From Clarkia xantiana subsp. parviflora (Eukaryota > Streptophyta > Magnoliopsida > Myrtales > Onagraceae): a DNA stretch of 64,000 bases. Where the stretch lies: positions 30,468,761-30,532,760 of the forward strand of contig JAPTYO010000008.1 in assembly GCA_036873135.1 (NCBI GenBank), read 5' to 3'. Each line of letters opens with the position of its first letter. Within the stretch, counting starts at the first letter, position 1. The notes beneath the pieces are model-generated. The model made no database searches. It had not been told where the DNA came from and saw nothing but the letters and a program-made list of their open reading frames with translations. Made by a program: the position numbers and the translations under genes. Positions 22,352-34,655 of the stretch are shown one piece after another.

Positions 22352-24857
22352 TCATACATCATCATCAGCCGGTGGTTCGACTACCCGTAGTGGACAGTTT
22401 CTCCTATTGTGTCCTTCAGTTTTACAGATACTGCACTTTCTCTTCTTGCCGGGTTCGCGTTCATCCATGTCGTTTGTCAACCTTTTATTTTTACGTCCCT
22501 TCCGAGAGACCATCATGGCTGGATCAACAACAACGGTGGGCCCCGTCCAGGGCGGCCATTCATCTATGTCAGGGAGTGGGTGAAATGGATAAGAATACGT
22601 GAGCTTATAGTTTGCTATCCTGGAATGACCATTAACACCGTCGTAGTAACTTGTATTCGCCGCTCGGTAAGCGCACACGGCGTGTCTGCACGGTCGGCGA
22701 TACAACTTCCACTCTCCGCAGGTACATTGTTTTGTCGTTATGTTTACAACCTTAGCTTCACAACCTTCAGCAGAAACTTGGTACTCTACGCCTTGGTGAT
22801 ATGTCTTAGCAGTGAAGTTCCTGGACGCCTCCTCAGCTTTTTTCTAGAAAAAGTCTAACATTCTCAAGATAGAAATGTCATTGAGAAATTTGCGTGTTCA
22901 CTTTCTTCGTCCGGTCCACCCAATAGGTATTCATTCGTTCGAATGACATTATAAGGATCGCAGTGATAGGTAAGGACCTTGCATTCTTCAACACATTGTT
23001 GAAGCACTCAGACTGATTCGTTGTCATGTTCCCGTACCTCCAACCCTCGTCATGCGATAGAGACCACGTACTAAATTCACCACAACTTTCCAGGAACGGT
23101 CTGTACTTTCCGTTATCGGCTTCATACCATTGGGCATACAATTTTTGAAACAACTTCTTCGAGGGAGTCCAAACCATATCGCCGAATTTTCGCTTCAGCT
23201 TCGCGTCCTTAAACTTGGTATTGAAGTTGCTCAACAAATGACGAGCACAGTATCGGTGGACACCTTTGTCTTCTTGCACGTACACTTGTTTGACCGCCTT
23301 TAATATACTGATGTGACGATCAGATATGATGCATACCTTACGTCGATCACACGTCACATGTGCGGGTAGTTGCTCTAAAAACCATATCCACGTCTCGTCA
23401 CGCTCTTTGTCACACAAACAGAAGGCCAACGGTACGATTTGGTTATTAGCATCGTATGCCACAGCCACAAGAAGTTTGCCTGTGTACTTGCCGTATAAAT
23501 GTGTGCCATCAATGCTAATTAACGGTCTGCAGTGTTTGAAAGCCGATATTGAAGGCCCGAAAGCCCAAAACCATTTGTCGAATGTCGTTTCTCCATCAGC
23601 TTGATTTCTCACCGTCTTGAATTCAAACCGGTAAACCGTACCGGGATTGTAATACGCTATTGCGACCATATGATGTGGAAATATCTGGAAAGCCTCTTCG
23701 TGAGTTCCGTATATCCTCTCAATGACATGACATTTGGCGTACCAAACTTTCTGGTAAGTTGGCCAAACTTTGTATTCTTGTTTTACAATTCCGCGTAAAT
23801 CAACAATCGTTATGGCGTTGTTATTTTTAACAAACGGATAAAACAAATCTTCCATTAAGCGACTGTCAAGTAGCCTGTTCTGGGTGACTGTAGTACGGTT
23901 TACACATGAATGTGGTGGGCCCACACTCGTGATCTCCCAACATCCCAACTTTTGTTTGGAACAACGAAGTGACCAAGAACATGTATCGTGTGTGCAACAG
24001 TACACTATTCGCGTAGTGTCTGATTTCTTCGTTTTTGCTTCACGCCCATGCCTGATGTGCCACCTTTTCACCGTCCTTTGGAATTCAGCTTTGTCGACAT
24101 ACGTATTTTTAACAAGAAAATCATCCACATCTTCGGTCGATTGCCCGCCATGCCTACTCCAATCACTTGAGTCCAATCCATACTGCCAGTCACCGGAAGT
24201 CCAGTCCTCTTGACATTCAACTTGTTTCCATCGTTCACGAGATTCTACTAGAGCAGGAGACTCATCTTCAATATAAATTTCTTCTTCTTGCATGTCCTCC
24301 TCTCCGCGCACATCGTCTTCTTCTTGATTTTCGACAACCTCGCCTACATCTGCATCTTGTTCTACACCATCAACGTTGCTGCATTCTCCTTCTTGCACGT
24401 CGTTGCTGCAGTCTCCATCAGGTCTGGCGCTCCTGTAAAGTCTTTCAATTATGGTGTTCGTGCAATCTGGATCAGGTATTGAGGTGCTGCATTCTCCATC
24501 AGTGGGAGCTCCGCCCATTAATCCTAGTTGTAACATATGACGGGACAGATCATACCCACCATACTCTTCTACATCGTCATCCACTCCAGCTCTAGGAACG
24601 ACAACGATCTCCACCGGGGACTCGTAGCTGGACATAATACTTCCCCACATTTCGAATGTGGTGATTGCATTCCACCCATCCCGTAAAACGATCCCAAGAA
24701 GAGGCCTTGATATACCGCAGAGTCGCATTGCATGGATTTTTGCATCGCGAAATGTAATACCGCGATGACATTGTAGCTCAACATATGTACCGCCGTGTAT
24801 ATGAATATGCCAGCTAGTAATGACCTCGACGTCATAGCAAAACAAAATGTAAAACAT
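22352..24857 (-). pseudogene. MURA-type Mutator transposase, C-terminal part out of frame
   Basis: Cuts and joins MULE ends. The first 659 codons (24857-22878) are open. Order: MuDR N-terminal domain (about 1-95), acidic linker (95-240), zinc/GCM1-like DNA-binding domain (about 245-325, with CC, C and HSC residues), then the MULE RNase H-like domain. In the last, aspartates stand at 450 (LISIDGTHLYG) and 513 (IISDRH) and a glutamate at 617 (TTNQSECFN), the likely catalytic triad. A frameshift near 22885-22895 gives a stop at 22878. In the other frame the protein goes on with an extra TAG at 22846-22844, then the SWIM zinc finger (CTCGEWKLYRRPCRH) and a C-terminal zinc knuckle (CSICKTEGHNRRNC), ending at 22352. 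The catalytic core looks healthy; the DNA-contacting tail is detached. Confidence 0.92.
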
Positions 24858-24885
24858 TTTCCTATATGTAGAATATAAACCGAAT

Positions 24886-26990
24886 TAGAAGCTCGTATAA
24901 ATTCTACGGCACTCTAAATTCAGATCCGTTTGCAGAATTGGACTTCCCTAATAACTAATAATTTGTACTAATTTTTTCAATTTTTTCTAAAAATTCGACA
25001 TTTGGCCCGAACACTGCGTTTTAGGGGGGATGAACACCGTTCGGTGCTGAAAACCTAAATTTTGAAATTCTCAAAAAAAATTTGAAAAATTTACATACTG
25101 TTAATTGTATAATAAATTCAATAATTCTCGAGTTTCATTGCATTTGTAGTTGTAAATAAACGGTAGTCCTAAATCAAATTTCAGACGTTAATTTGTGTTT
25201 TTTTTTTTTTCAAAAAAACTTTGACAAGCTCGTATAAATTCTACGGCACTCTAAATTCAGATCCGTTTGCAGAATTGGACTTCCCTAATAACTAATAATT
25301 TGTACTAATTTTTTCAATTTTTTCTAAAAATTCGACATTTGGCCCGAACACTGCGTTTTAGGGGGGATGAACACCGTTCGGTGCTGAAAACCTAAAATTT
25401 GAAATTCTCAAAAAAAATTTGAAAAATCTACATACTGTTAATTTTATAATAAATTCAATAATTCTCGAGTTTCATTGCATTTGGAGTTGTAAATAAGCGG
25501 TAGTCCTAAATCAAATTTCAGACGTTAATTTGTGTTTTTTTTTTAAAACTTTGACAAGCTCGTATAAATTCTACGGCACTCTAAATTCAGACCCGTTTGC
25601 AGAATTGGACTTCCCTAATAACTAATAATTTGTACTAATTTTTTCAATTTTTTTCTAAAAATTCGACATTTGGCCCGAACACTGCGTTTTAGGGGGGATG
25701 AACACCGTTCGATGCTGAAAACCTAAATTTTGAAATTCTCAAAAAAATTTGAAAAATTTACATACTGTTAATTTTATAATAAATTCAATAATTCTCGAGT
25801 TTCATTGCATTTGGAGTTGTAAATAAGCGGTAGTCCTAAATCAAATTTCAGACGTTAATTTGTGTTTTTTTTTTTTAAACTTTGACAGGCTCGTATAAAT
25901 TCTACGGCACTCTAAATTCAGATCCGTTTGCAGAATTGGACTTCCCGAATAACTAATAATTTTTTCAAATTTTTTCAAATTTTTCTAAAAATTCGACATT
26001 TGGCCCGAACACTGCGTTTTAGGGGGGTCGAACACCATTCGGTGCTTAAAACCCTAAATTTTGAAATTCTCAATAAAAATTGAAAAATTTACATACTGTT
26101 AATTGTATAATAAATTCAATAATTCTCAAGTTTCATTGCATTTGTAGGTGTAAATAAACGGTAGTCCTAAATCAAAGTTCAAATGTTAATTTGTTGTTGT
26201 TTTTTTTTTTTTAAACTTTGACAAACTTGTATAAATTCTACCGCACTCCAAATTCGTATCCGTTTGCGGAATTGGACTTCCCTTATAACTAATAATTCAT
26301 ACTAATTTTACTAAATGTTTCTAAAAAATTGAGATTTGGCCCGAACACTGCGTTTTAGGGGGGTTGAACACTGTTCGATGCTGAAAACCCTAAGTTTCGA
26401 ATTTTTAAAATAAATTTGAAAATTTAACGTACCGTTAATTATATAAAAATTCAATAAATCTCGAGTTTCATTGCATTTGTAGTTGTAAATAAACTGTAGT
26501 CCTAGATCAAAGTTCAAACGTTAGTTTGTTGTTGCTGTTTTTTTTTTTTTTAAACTTTGACAAACTTGTATAAATTCTACCGCACTCCAAATTCGTATCC
26601 GTTTGCGGAATTGGACTTCCATTATAACTAATAATTCGTACTAATTTTACTAAATGTTTCTAAAAAATTGAGATTTGGCTCGAACACTGCGTTTTAGGGG
26701 GGTTGAACACTGTTCGATGCTGAAAACCCTAAGTTTCGAATTTTTAAAATAAATTTGAAAATTTAACGTACCGTTAATTATATAAAAATTCAATAAATCT
26801 CGAGTTTCATTGCATTTGTAGTTGTAAATAAACTGTAGTCCTAGATCAAAGTTCAAACGTTAATTTTTAATTTTTTTTTTTAAACTTTGACAAGCTCATA
26901 TAAATTCTACCGCACTTCAAATTCAGATCCATTTGCGAAATTGGACTTCCCTAATAACTAATAATTCGTACTAATATTCTCAAAAAGTAT
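24886..26990. repeat. Tandem array, unit about 330-340 bp, upstream of the transposase
   Basis: The block GCTCGTATAAATTCTACGGC (or close variants) starts units at 24891, 25228, 25558, 25889, 26225, 26564 and 26894. That is six full copies and one partial. Each unit also carries GAACACTGCGTTTTAGGGGG and a T run near its end. Units 5 and 6 are most alike and form a subgroup (ACTTGTATAAATTCTACCGC). The array begins about 30 bases upstream of the transposase ATG, so it occupies the promoter/leader position. Repeated 68-codon frames in units 5 and 6 are a consequence of the duplication and not a gene. Confidence 0.95.
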
Positions 26991-27049
26991 TGATTTTTTT
27001 TTTTACAGATTTTTAATATAATTTAATTTACAAAATTTGTTTTTGTTAA

Positions 27050-27490
27050 ATAAATTAAAATTTCTACTTTATTTCAGTACAAACAAAAATTATCATATTT
27101 TTTTTAACATAATAGTTGTACTATATATATCTTTTTTTTATTCACATACTATATACGTGAAAATTCTAATTTTCAGAATACAAAACAAATAAACAAAAAT
27201 TATTTTTTGTTACTTACATTATAATTTCTACATTATTTCATCACAATAAAAATGTCATCATATCCTATTATTTTTTTTATTTCACATAATAGCTGTAATA
27301 TATACATCATTATAATCTATATATGTGAAAATCCTTATTTTCGAAATTTAAACAAAAATCATACAAAATTACGTTTTCTTAATTACATTATAATTTCTAC
27401 ACTAGTTCAGCACAAAAATAATTATCATAATCTCTTATTTTTATATCTTACATAATAGTTGTACTATACATATCATTATAATCAGAATAC
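27050..27490. repeat. Second AT-rich tandem array, unit about 160-175 bp
   Basis: ATTTCTAC(T/A)(T/C)(T/A)(A/T)(T/G)TTCA followed by TCAT, then CATAATAG(T/C)TGTA(C/A)TATA recurs from about 27056, 27231 and 27389. Degenerate; no gene. Confidence 0.7.
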
Positions 27491-27761
27491 TTAGTAAAAA
27501 AATAACAGTATGTTACCTCTCTTTTGATATACAACTCTGCTATGTCACAACGTACTCAAATGAGTTGGCATTCCTGAAAATTTTCCAAAAAGCATATATT
27601 GTAGCATTATAACAACATATATTAACTATAAAAAATCTAAAATTTATAAGCTTACATTACTTTACCTTAGTTTGAAACAAGAAGAAACAATACAAAGGAA
27701 ATATAAATTTTAAGATTGTAGAAGGGAGTACAAATATATATGCTGAGGGTTCAAAAAATCG

Positions 27762-27910
27762 GACCGGCTGCTGGTCCGGTTTTGACCGGCTGCTGGTCCG
27801 GTTTTGACCGGTAGCTGGTCCGGTTTTGACCGGCTGCTGGTCCGGTTTTGACCGGCAGCTGGTCCAGTTTTGACCGGCAGCCGGTCAAAATGACCAGCAG
27901 CTGGTCAAAA
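27762..27910. repeat. 22-bp minisatellite beside the right TIR
   Basis: About six units of TGACCGGCTGCTGGTCCGGT-type sequence, the later ones drifting to TGACCGGCAGCTGGTC and TGACCAGCAGCTGGTC. Each unit has inner dyad symmetry (GACCGGC...GCTGGTC). GC-rich island in AT-rich surroundings. Confidence 0.9.
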
Positions 27911-27912
27911 TG

Positions 27913-28209
27913 ACCAGCCTGTCCTGTGGTAATACCAGCGGGACGGGGAACCCGACAAAACGGGTTCCCCTAGGCGCAGGCGCGCATGCCTGCGCCTAGG
28001 GGAACCCGTTTTGTCGGGTTCCCGTCCCGCTGGTATTACCAGCGGGACAGGAGCCACGCGGGATGACAGATCATCCCGCGTGGCAGTCAGCGGGACAGGT
28101 CATGTCCCGCTGATAATATCAGCGGGACGGGGCAATTTCATAATTGCCCCATTCCGAGGGGCATTTTTCAAATTCGAACTTCGCAGAGGGGCAATTTCAT
28201 AAATTTTCC
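27913..28209 (-). repeat. Right TIR of the MULE, with an extra hairpin module
   Basis: Reverse complement of the left TIR in the same hairpin order. It contains one additional block: a 32-base palindrome at 27969-28000 (CCTAGGCGCAGG arms) set between two copies of the GGGGAACCCG/CGGGTTCCCC palindrome (27945-27970 and 27999-28023). The end reads ATAAATTTTCC, the mirror of the left end. Confidence 0.93.
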
Positions 28210-28218
28210 AATATTATA

Positions 28219-29240
28219 CTTATGCTGACAATATTTTTAATTTCGTAAAAAAAATAAGTTTTTCTCAGAGAAATAATTATTTGTCAGTGTGGAACATCTT
28301 TTTCGACCGATTTTTTCTCCGTCGACAAAGGTGATTTGCCGATGGAATATCCATCAGCAATTATGGGAATTCCAGTAGTGTAGACTAAATAGTTTGAACT
28401 ATTAAGATGACACTTCTCATATCTATATAGGGTTAATAACATATTTGTAGGCATGTATTTGTACTTGTATCTCGTAATATGTTTGTTTCACAACTAGAAT
28501 AAGTCACACTCTCACCAAGTCATTCCGTAAGGGATGAGTTGCTAGTCATTGATATTATTCCGTTATTAAGACTTAACAACACTTAAACCCAAAAACTCTA
28601 ATTAAAGATTGAATTTCTAAACCATTACACATTATTAGACGGTTGTTACTCATGTCTTGAAGTTGACGAAAGAAATTGTGTTTCCTTCGTCAATTTCTAT
28701 TCGTAAAAATAAATAAATTTCTCATGTGATAACGTAAGTGACTAAAATTTGACGTCGACATATTTTCATGATCATAATACTATTGTCCTTTTTTTTTTTC
28801 GTCCGAATGCCTTTTTTAGTCGAAGCACTTCAACCTGATTTTCTCATGCTCGATTTGTTCTGTCATAGGCGGCGGATTCAGCTTCCAAAACGCTTTAGTG
28901 AGAAGTATTCGTGATCTCTGGAGGCATATTCGTAATTTATATAATTGTATCAAATTTTATGTGTTATTACGTATTCCTTATGTGAGGAATTGCATTAATT
29001 TTTAACTAGAAAATTAACTAATTTATCTAATTGCTAATTTATAAAAGTTCAACTAGCTATTTATTCCAAAAAAAGTTTAGTTAATTATTTGCACTTTTTG
29101 AAAAGTTGTGCTAATTATTGGGATTTATAAGGTCAATTGACTATTGAGGCCACTAGTATATGACTCTTGTAATCTGGGCCACAAAATTGGACCGCTAAAG
29201 CCCAATAATTGGTCAGAATTACATCGCAAGAGCGGGAAAA
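28219..29240. other. Intergenic DNA with a possible CACTA end remnant
   Basis: At about 28300-28379 the sequence ends GGGAATTCCAGTAGTG; its reverse complement starts CACTACTGGAATTCCC, a CACTA-like terminus, preceded by CGATGGAATATCCATCAG-type repeats. I found no matching left end, so it may be a truncated element into which the MULE jumped. The rest is AT-rich and leads to the CAP-H2 promoter; no gene seen. Confidence 0.45.
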
Positions 29241-29547
29241 GGAATGTGCTCATCTCTTTTCATTGTTTTGAACTCTCTCTTACCAAAAAAAAAAAAAAAA
29301 AACAACTCTCTCTGCGACCACACTACTCCACATTCACTGAGGAAGAAGAAAACTTCATTGTCTACTTCTTGGATTTCTCTACAATTCTCTTCAAGTCTTC
29401 ACATTTCCACGGTGAAATAACCATATTCCTAAACTCTAGCTTCTGATTTCCCCTTTCCAAGAAGCAAGCACCACTAGGGTTTCCAATTTTCCAGATGCCC
29501 TAAAACTGCCACAGCAATGCAGCAACTCTGGTTGTCTCCTAAAGAAG

Positions 29548-32500
29548 ATGTCTAATTTCGCAGGAGAGTCAAGCAATGGGGCCGAGTTTCATACGGTGCA
29601 CGCTGAGCGGGACCCCGAGTCCAATTGGTCAGTCGATCTTCACAGGCTGCTCGAGGAGTATTTGGCCAAAATCTGTGCCGGCGAGATCCTGAGCGAAGAA
29701 GATGACCGTCGAATTCAAGTGAACTTTGCTGAAGGTGCGACTTTTACTGTTGTACTGGGTCCCTCCCTAATTTATTTGGAATTTCCAAGTTTATCGGGTG
29801 TTTTTATTTTAATTAATTTTGTGGACATCCTGCTATTTGCAGCTGCTCTGCTGCTTCAGGGTTCGGTTCAGGTGTATAGTCGGAAGGTGGAATATCTCTA
29901 TTCGCTAGTTTTGCATACTTTGGAGTTCATTTCTCAACAGAGGTTTGTTTTATCATTTTTCTAGTTTGGTGCTTTACTTGCCTCAAAAAAATGGTGCTTT
30001 ACTTCCCTTCTATATCTTCTGTTCTCATTTCCTATTCTTAGTTTACCTTCTCCGTTTCTACTATGAGGTGTGTTTATATTGTAGCTGCCCTAGCTCTATC
30101 CCCATAGTTGTTCAGATGTTTGATTGAGATGTTTCAGGAATATTAGACGCACTAAGATGGTCGAGATTTGACTGATAGATGCGGCGTAGTGCAAGATGTG
30201 AAGTCTGTCCGGGACTTGGTCACTTTGAGCCTTTTTATCTGGTTAGGCTGCTTTAGGCACTTGCTTACTTGGTGTTGGGAAGCTGCAGCTTAATTTTTTT
30301 TTATCATCTTAATTAAATTATATGAAAATTACTCCTATTAGAAATAAAGACCTCTTGTTGTTCCAACAATGGGGAAGGATGTGAATATCTAACCCCAACT
30401 GTTTGTGTAAATCTCTTTACTAGATGTTCTCTTTCTATAAATCTGGAGCATAGTCACACATGAGGTTCTTTTAACAATCTCTTTGCCGTTCTCCCCTAAA
30501 TACTAACTACTGAAACTGATCTCACTAGTATCAGCGTCAAATATAGTCCTGCAGAATATACATGGATATCTACCCAAGAAAATTTCCTATATGCTCTATT
30601 GATACTTGAAAATTTCCTATCTTCCTCTTTCAACAAATAGCTATGCTTCTTTAGTGTTCGAAAGAGATTTTGCGAGTACTATTGAGTTTGGATATTACCT
30701 AAAAATTTCCAAGAAAAAATTGACATTTTTAAGTTCCTTGAGAACTAGATCTCCATTCCCTTCAGCCCTGGACATTTTGTTCCTTCTGTTGTGGATTGTT
30801 TAATCTATGAGCAACCATGTATTTTCTCTCTTGCTTTCGTAAATTAATTTTTTAGCGAAGGATATATTAGTCGGAAATACGACTACTAGCTTTTCTTTCC
30901 TAGTAAGTAACTGGTGAATTAGCGAGTGCTTTCATGAAAATGTTGCAAATATTCTTACAAAATGTTCAGCTGGAATTCCTCTCATGCCTCTAGAGTTATG
31001 TGTCCTAGAAAGTGATGCAATGAATAGATCGTATTCACAAGCGAAAATGATAATTATTTTATTGGCAACAATCTAGATGCAAGAAGCATCCTTAGTGTTG
31101 TCACCTTCTGCTTGATTGTAGGAAATTTGATGACAGATTTCTCAAGAATTTTCTGTGGTTTGTTATATTTTGTCACTATTTTGCTGTCTTAATTCTGAAC
31201 AGGCAGCAGGATCAGGTAGGAGATGAAACAACTGACCAGCCCAAAGAAACTGGTCCCTCTGTAGCTCCAGAAGAAAATGATGATTCGTTCTGGGGCTTTG
31301 ATGATGTTCCAGGTGAACCCATGCAAAAGTTAATCTGTCTAGAATCTCGAGGACATATCTTCTATTATGCTAATTCTCTTTCACCACAGTGGAAGCAAAG
31401 AATTCCTTGGATACATCAGGAAACAATGATGCCCCGACAAATCTATTCGTGAAGCCTCCTGCAAATCTGGTTGTTCTTGAAGGTGATTGCTTGGATACTT
31501 CTGGTGATGCTGGGGAACTAGAGTCATATCTGGTAGTAATCACGACTGTGATGCCCTTCTAGCTATTGATGTTCTCATTAGATGAAATCTCTAACTTTTC
31601 CTTGTGTACTTGCATTTTCCAGTTGGCCGCCAACGATCTTTTCCAGGACTTTATTCTGTTAGATCCGTGTGATGCTGTAGTGGTCGATAACTTTCTCAAA
31701 TCGGATAAATTTGGCAAGGGGCAGGGTGGAGGGGAGGGGCCTAGTTCTGCTCGCAAGAACTTTCTATCTCCTAGAAGCCGCTCTGGGGCTAGTAAACTTC
31801 GTTCATCAGTGGGAAAGAATCAGAAGACGAATCTGAACCAATCCCCTTTGAATAATTTTGATTTAGGGCCTGATCCTGATGATACAAACAATGAATTTGC
31901 CTTTGATACGGACAATGCATATCCTGGATCAGATATGGGAGAATCAGATGATGATGATGACAGTAATGATCCATGGAAGCCTTTAAATCCTCATGAAGCT
32001 GGAAACCTGAAAGTGAAACCTTTCAAGAAAGGTTTGCAAAATGGATATTTTTAAAATGAAATTTAACTTTATCTGTGATAGACTGTTAGTATGATTGACT
32101 ATTATCATTGGCTTCTGTTTTTCAAAGCAGTAAAAGCTTCAGGAAAGCCTGCTCCTAAAACTCAAAGGATGTATTTAATAATGGATCAGTTTCCTCTTGC
32201 AAGAAGAGAGGGTACTATTAGTCTAGAATTCATTGATTTCTGGGAAAAACGATGTGCAACACGTGAGAAACAGCAGGATGCAAATCCCCCTCAATTATAT
32301 GAACAGGTATCATTTATCTTGAGCAATGCTACCAAGTAGTGAATTTTAGAGTGAAAACTGATATTTTGTACTTCGGGAAACTGTTGATTATCCCACTCAA
32401 ATGATCTTTTGTATTTCTGTTTCACCGTCTCAGTCTGATTTCACACGTAGTACAATTTTACTCTCTTGTTTCTGATGTTGTATCTGATTATGATGTTTTT

Positions 32501-34239
32501 TTTATATTTTTTATCACAGCTAAGACAATCACTCATCAATGGAGGAAATGAAGCTGGTAATGCATTTGGTAACTCTGAGGATGTTGCTGATGACAATGGA
32601 TATAATGATGCATTCCATGATTTCGGGGAAGCTGAACCAAACATACCTGAGAATGCTGACATGGATGTCGATGCACAGTATCATGAAAAGGTAGTAAACA
32701 AACTGTATTTCAAATTTAAAATCAGGATTTTGTTGAATGAAGCATCCTGATTTTGATTTCCGGGCTATCTTTCAGCCGGATGGTGATGCTGCTCAATTTG
32801 ACATGAATGATGCTTGTGGTATTGAGGATCCTCTATCTAATGCTAGTTTGGAGGATCTTTGCCGCTCTCACCTGGTAAGCTTTAAATGCTGAAAAAATAT
32901 TAAAAAATTGGTCTAATTTACCTTTTATAGAATTCCTGGCACTACAATTAGTTCATCCCCGTATATCTGCTACTAGTAGTGTTTTAGGGTCTCAAAATGC
33001 CAAATTAACTACTAAGTTTACATTATGTGAATATTGATTCCACTAGTGGCCTTCTGAACTGTTGCTTATCGTATTCCATGTGTACAATACTGTGATAATG
33101 GTTTACAACTTTACATGTAGGATGCACTGCTAGCTAGCATATCCGAAAACGAGAAGCAAACTGAATTAGCTGCTCGAGTTTCCACGTGGAAACAGAACAT
33201 TGAGCGCAACTTGGAAGAGCAAGTATAGTTCCTATTCTTCTGCTCGGAATTAGTTTTATATTTATTTTTGCAGCTCTACATCTTAGATCATTCTTTCTGC
33301 TGTCTGGTAGGAGTCTCACCCACCATTTGACATCCATGAATATGGTGAAAGGATCTTAACAAAATTCTCAGTTGAAGCAGACTGTGGAGATCCTGTGTCT
33401 TTTGCTGACATTGTCAGTGGAAGCGAAATGCATGATGTGGCTCGATCCTTTTCAGCGCTTCTCCAACTGGTAATTATTGTCTTCATCTGGGTTTCTACAA
33501 TTATCGTTAGGTTCAGTGTTTACATTTGATTCTCCTGATTTGTACTACATCAGATAGAAAGAATTGATTTGAATCCCATATAAGTAAGAGAGGTACTACT
33601 CAAACCCAATAAAAAATAACTCATTTTTTGGGACCAAGTGACGACAACAGGTTCAGTTAGATTAGTTTGGTCTAGTAGTGAGTACAGTCACTCGGGCGGG
33701 ACATTCCAACTCTTCTATCCAAGTGTCTTATCTTGAAGACGAGACAAATTTGTTGTTGTTGGTTTGGTGAAATCCTCAAAGGATTAAAATGGCACGGTGT
33801 AGATACTGATCCAAGCCAATACTGGTGAATAAGAAATTAAATATTTACCATCATAATGCAGGTAAACAATGGAGAAGTTGATTTGGACAAGGGTAAATAT
33901 GTCAATGTACAATGTTACACGGCCGCGAATCCCTTCTACGTTCGTCGATGTAGAAACAAGAAGCAAGGGCAAGTCCAGGTACGCTCCTCGAAGAAGAGAG
34001 TTACCTCCCCAATTCGAAGGGTTAGTAAAAAAGGAGAAGTTAGCAAAAAAAGGAGAACAGAGGATTCTCCGGAATCCAGTTCTCAGTCAAATGGAAACTT
34101 GTCAAATGGCAAGATTGCCCTCAAGAATGGAAAGGTCGGTGGGATTCGATGCACCCCTGATAGCAAGAGGAGACGAAAATCACGATACGTGGATGCGGCG
34201 GTGGAACCGTCAAGATCGAATGCTTCAGCTCTTGGCTGA
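29548..34239 (+). CDS. CAP-H2: Condensin II complex subunit H2 (CAP-H2), kleisin-type, 11 exons
   Basis: CAP-H2 is the kleisin that links the SMC2/SMC4 heads to the HEAT subunits CAP-D3 and CAP-G2 in condensin II; it acts in the nucleus in chromosome compaction. Exons: 29548-29734, 29843-29942, 31203-31312, 31390-31532, 31623-32031, 32131-32306, 32520-32690, 32776-32874, 33121-33222, 33311-33469 and 33862-34239. All introns are GT-AG, phases agree, and the total is 2034 nt (677 residues), close to plant CAP-H2. The N-terminal domain ([40 protein letters not shown]) is the SMC-binding part. A central [10 protein letters not shown] motif and an acidic, phospho-site-rich middle follow. [10 protein letters not shown] segment and the C-terminal [12 protein letters not shown] plus basic tail complete the protein. 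The start is the first ATG after a leader of roughly 250-300 bases. Apparently intact. Confidence 0.96.
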
Positions 34240-34625
34240 ACTGTTGGATCTGGCGGTGTCCAATTTGTTATTGTAATTTATGATGATGATGATCTAACTA
34301 TACTATACTATAATAGGCTGCGAGAATGTATTTCTACTCTAATTATTTTGTGTGGTAAATTGGGTGAGACTGACATTCTAATGACTTATTTGTAATCTTC
34401 AGTTGACATCGATGGAGCGACCGTAAAGAGGTTCTGATTCGTAGAGCGAGCTTTTCACTTCTTTACAAGTTGCGGCACTGTCTCTGTCTGTCTATCTGTA
34501 ATCATCCATCCTGACAATGACATCTTTCTTTGCTATACAGTAAGAATGTGTATATATGATTATATGCGCCTCTAATACTATCAGCTTTGGTATAAATAAA
34601 TGTTTCTTTATGATGTTAATTGGTA
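34240..34625. other. CAP-H2 3' flank
   Basis: Presumed 3' untranslated region and terminator region of CAP-H2. Nothing else seen before the Helitron end at 34626. Confidence 0.5.
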
Positions 34626-34636
34626 CTAGATGCTGT

Positions 34637-34655
34637 ACCCGCGCGTCGCGCGGGT
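34637..34655 (-). other. Helitron 3' terminal hairpin
   Basis: Perfect GC palindrome with a single-base loop, seven bases before the terminal CTAG (34629-34626). In Helitrons this hairpin marks the end of rolling-circle transfer. Confidence 0.85.

Larger units (their letters stand above)
14928..28209. mobile_element. 13.3-kb Mutator-like element (MULE) carrying a PMD gene and a MURA transposase
   Basis: Both ends begin GGAAAATTTATGAAATTGCC as inverted repeats, and the inverted repeats extend about 260-300 bases. The element is flanked by 9-bp sequences differing at one base, AATGTTATA (14919-14927) and AATATTATA (28210-28218), the Mutator-type target duplication. Inside are a PMD-type gene (plus, 15380-21912) and a MURA-like transposase (minus, 24857-22352) in convergent arrangement. 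There are also tandem arrays near both ends and a CACTA element nested at 16768-19778. Plant MULEs that carry PMD (MAIN-like) genes are known. Both genes here have stops or frameshifts, so this copy is probably no longer autonomous. Confidence 0.95.

Noticed and set aside
26311..26856. Two identical 68-codon frames
   Set aside because: They are the same part of two tandem repeat units and have no recognisable protein features.
29144..29446. 100-codon frame upstream of CAP-H2
   Set aside because: It overlaps the promoter and leader, contains an A run coding lysines, and has no family resemblance.
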